NCBI RefSeq assembly: GCF_039652435.2
Contig: NZ_CP190246.1
Coordinates: forward strand, 2,976,001-3,040,000
Direction of reading: 5' to 3'
DNA length: 64,000 bases
Source: Niabella insulamsoli
GTDB lineage: Bacteria; Bacteroidota; Bacteroidia; Chitinophagales; Chitinophagaceae
The notes under the pieces: generated by a model
What the model was told of the DNA's origin: nothing
The model's input: the letters and a program-made list of their open reading frames with translations, nothing else
The model's database searches: none
Translations under genes and position numbers: made by a program
In this document: positions 63,154 to 64,000 of the stretch, piece by piece
Layout of the letters: every line of letters begins with the position of its first letter
Position numbering within the stretch: position 1 is the stretch's first letter

Positions 63154-64000
63154 ATGCTTTATCGAAAAAAGGATGGGTTCCAGGCTCAGAAAGCGATTGT
63201 GCTGCCGCCGGCAATTATAAAACTGTTCGAACAAAGCGCGATCACTTCAGGTTTGTATCTCACAGATATCGGCTATTACCCCAAAGCGAAGTTTCACTAC
63301 CGCCATCGCGAACATGGCTCTGCCCAACATATACTTATTTATTGCATCGACGGAGCCGGTGTGGCCAAAGTGGAAGATCAGCAAATACTTATCCGCCAGG
63401 GGCAATATTTAATCCTTCCAAAAAATGTGAAACATATTTACCGCGCCGATGAACAAAAGCCCTGGTCTATTTTTTGGGTTCATTTTAAAGGCCATTTGGC
63501 GCCTCAGTTTGTAGCGTTGCTAAAAAAGAAAGGTGATGTTTTTTCAAACGCGGTTTCTTTTGATAAAAGAAGAATAGAACTTTTCGACCAGATTTATGAT
63601 ACGCTACAAACAGGCTACAGCATCGACAACCTGAATTATACCTGCATTTTATTACAGCATTATCTAGCCACTTTTTGCTATCCGCAAATTTTTACGCCGC
63701 CCCAGCGGGAGCAGGAGGACGAAATCGATATTGCCATACGATTTATGCAGGAGCATATCGACAAGTCCTTAAACCTGCAAACATTGGCAGCACATGTTTA
63801 CCGTTCTGTCTCCCATTTTTCCGCGCTGTTCAGAAAAAAAACCGGCTACCCGCCTCTGGAATATTTTAACCAGATTAAAATGCAACGTGCCTGTCAGCTG
63901 CTGGAGTTTACAGATTTGCAGATAAAAGAACTGTCTGCCCAACTCGGCTACCAGGATCCTTTTTATTTCTCCAGGCTGTTTACAAAAATGATGGGCCTAT
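63154..64000 (+). CDS. AraC-family transcriptional regulator, partial (cut by window edge)
   Basis: The open frame from ATG 63154 (an in-frame stop lies at 63142) to the window edge gives 282 residues. It has a cupin sensor (GYYPKAKFHYRHREHGSAQHI, LIRQGQYLILPKNVKHIYRAD, PWSIFWVHFKG) and two HTH units (LNLQTLAAHVYRSVSHFSALFRKKTG; IKELSAQLGYQDPFYFSRLFTKM). It is a close paralog of the AraC protein at 8557-9447: same domain order and matching segments. It lies downstream of the large GH2 gene and may regulate it or genes beyond the window. Only the last residues are missing. Confidence 0.88.
   Translation, partial: MLYRKKDGFQAQKAIVLPPAIIKLFEQSAITSGLYLTDIGYYPKAKFHYRHREHGSAQHILIYCIDGAGVAKVEDQQILIRQGQYLILPKNVKHIYRADEQKPWSIFWVHFKGHLAPQFVALLKKKGDVFSNAVSFDKRRIELFDQIYDTLQTGYSIDNLNYTCILLQHYLATFCYPQIFTPPQREQEDEIDIAIRFMQEHIDKSLNLQTLAAHVYRSVSHFSALFRKKTGYPPLEYFNQIKMQRACQLLEFTDLQIKELSAQLGYQDPFYFSRLFTKMMGL

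Noticed and set aside
1..64000. CRISPR arrays, tRNA or rRNA genes, insertion sequences or prophage
   Set aside because: No regular short repeats, tRNA-like sequences, transposase, integrase or phage structural genes were seen on either strand.

Overview
This window carries carbohydrate-use genes typical of the phylum Bacteroidota: three SusC/SusD pairs, many lipoproteins and periplasmic enzymes, fasciclin lipoproteins, an N-terminal piece of a Bacteroidota-type YidC, and promoters of the TTTG / TAnnTTTG kind. The protein style suggests the Chitinophagaceae or relatives, but the genus cannot be fixed from the sequence alone. No tRNA, rRNA, CRISPR array, transposase or prophage gene was seen.

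Layout. (1) 1-3407: yidC (partial), a membrane-anchored papain-like protease, a small lipoprotein and a STAS-like protein. (2) 3421-9447: an L-fucose module on the minus strand (short-chain dehydrogenase, L-fuconate dehydratase, SSS symporter, GH29 alpha-L-fucosidase) with a divergent AraC regulator. (3) 9580-19465: a plus-strand SusC/SusD pair, two sulfatases, a GH88 unsaturated-uronyl hydrolase and a rhamnose-mutarotase-family lipoprotein. (4) 19490-22597: a GH2 beta-galactosidase. (5) 22889-55126: a sialic-acid and sulfated-glycan locus on the minus strand. It has a FadR-type GntR regulator, a 13-gene operon (two fasciclin/SusC/SusD sets, a degenerate sialidase-like lipoprotein, four sulfatases, two sialidase-fold proteins), a 4-gene operon (GH33 sialidase, NanA-type lyase, MFS transporter, second GH33 sialidase) and a 3-gene operon (esterase, Kelch NanM-like mutarotase, second lyase-family aldolase). 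(6) 55233-57724: a CHAT protease and a protein I recognise as a bacterial gasdermin, i.e. a cell-death (antiphage) module. (7) 57947-64000: another sulfatase, a large GH2 enzyme and a second AraC regulator cut by the window edge.

How it fits together. The enzymes would strip sulfate, sialic acid, fucose and galactose from a host-like sulfated sialoglycan. SusC/D pairs import the pieces; Neu5Ac is equilibrated by the NanM-like protein, carried by the MFS transporter and split by the lyase, while fucose goes through a dehydrogenase/dehydratase route. A 13-bp palindrome, TATGT-TCT-ACATA, occurs upstream of the gntR gene and of all three operons of region 5, each time beside a candidate TTTG -33 element. 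It is the likely operator of the GntR protein and links 21 genes.

The most unusual content is the gasdermin/CHAT pair inserted between glycan genes. The family is known, but this member has no cysteine at all, so it lacks the N-terminal palmitoylation site reported for characterised bacterial gasdermins. A terminator-like hairpin also sits just before the CHAT start codon.
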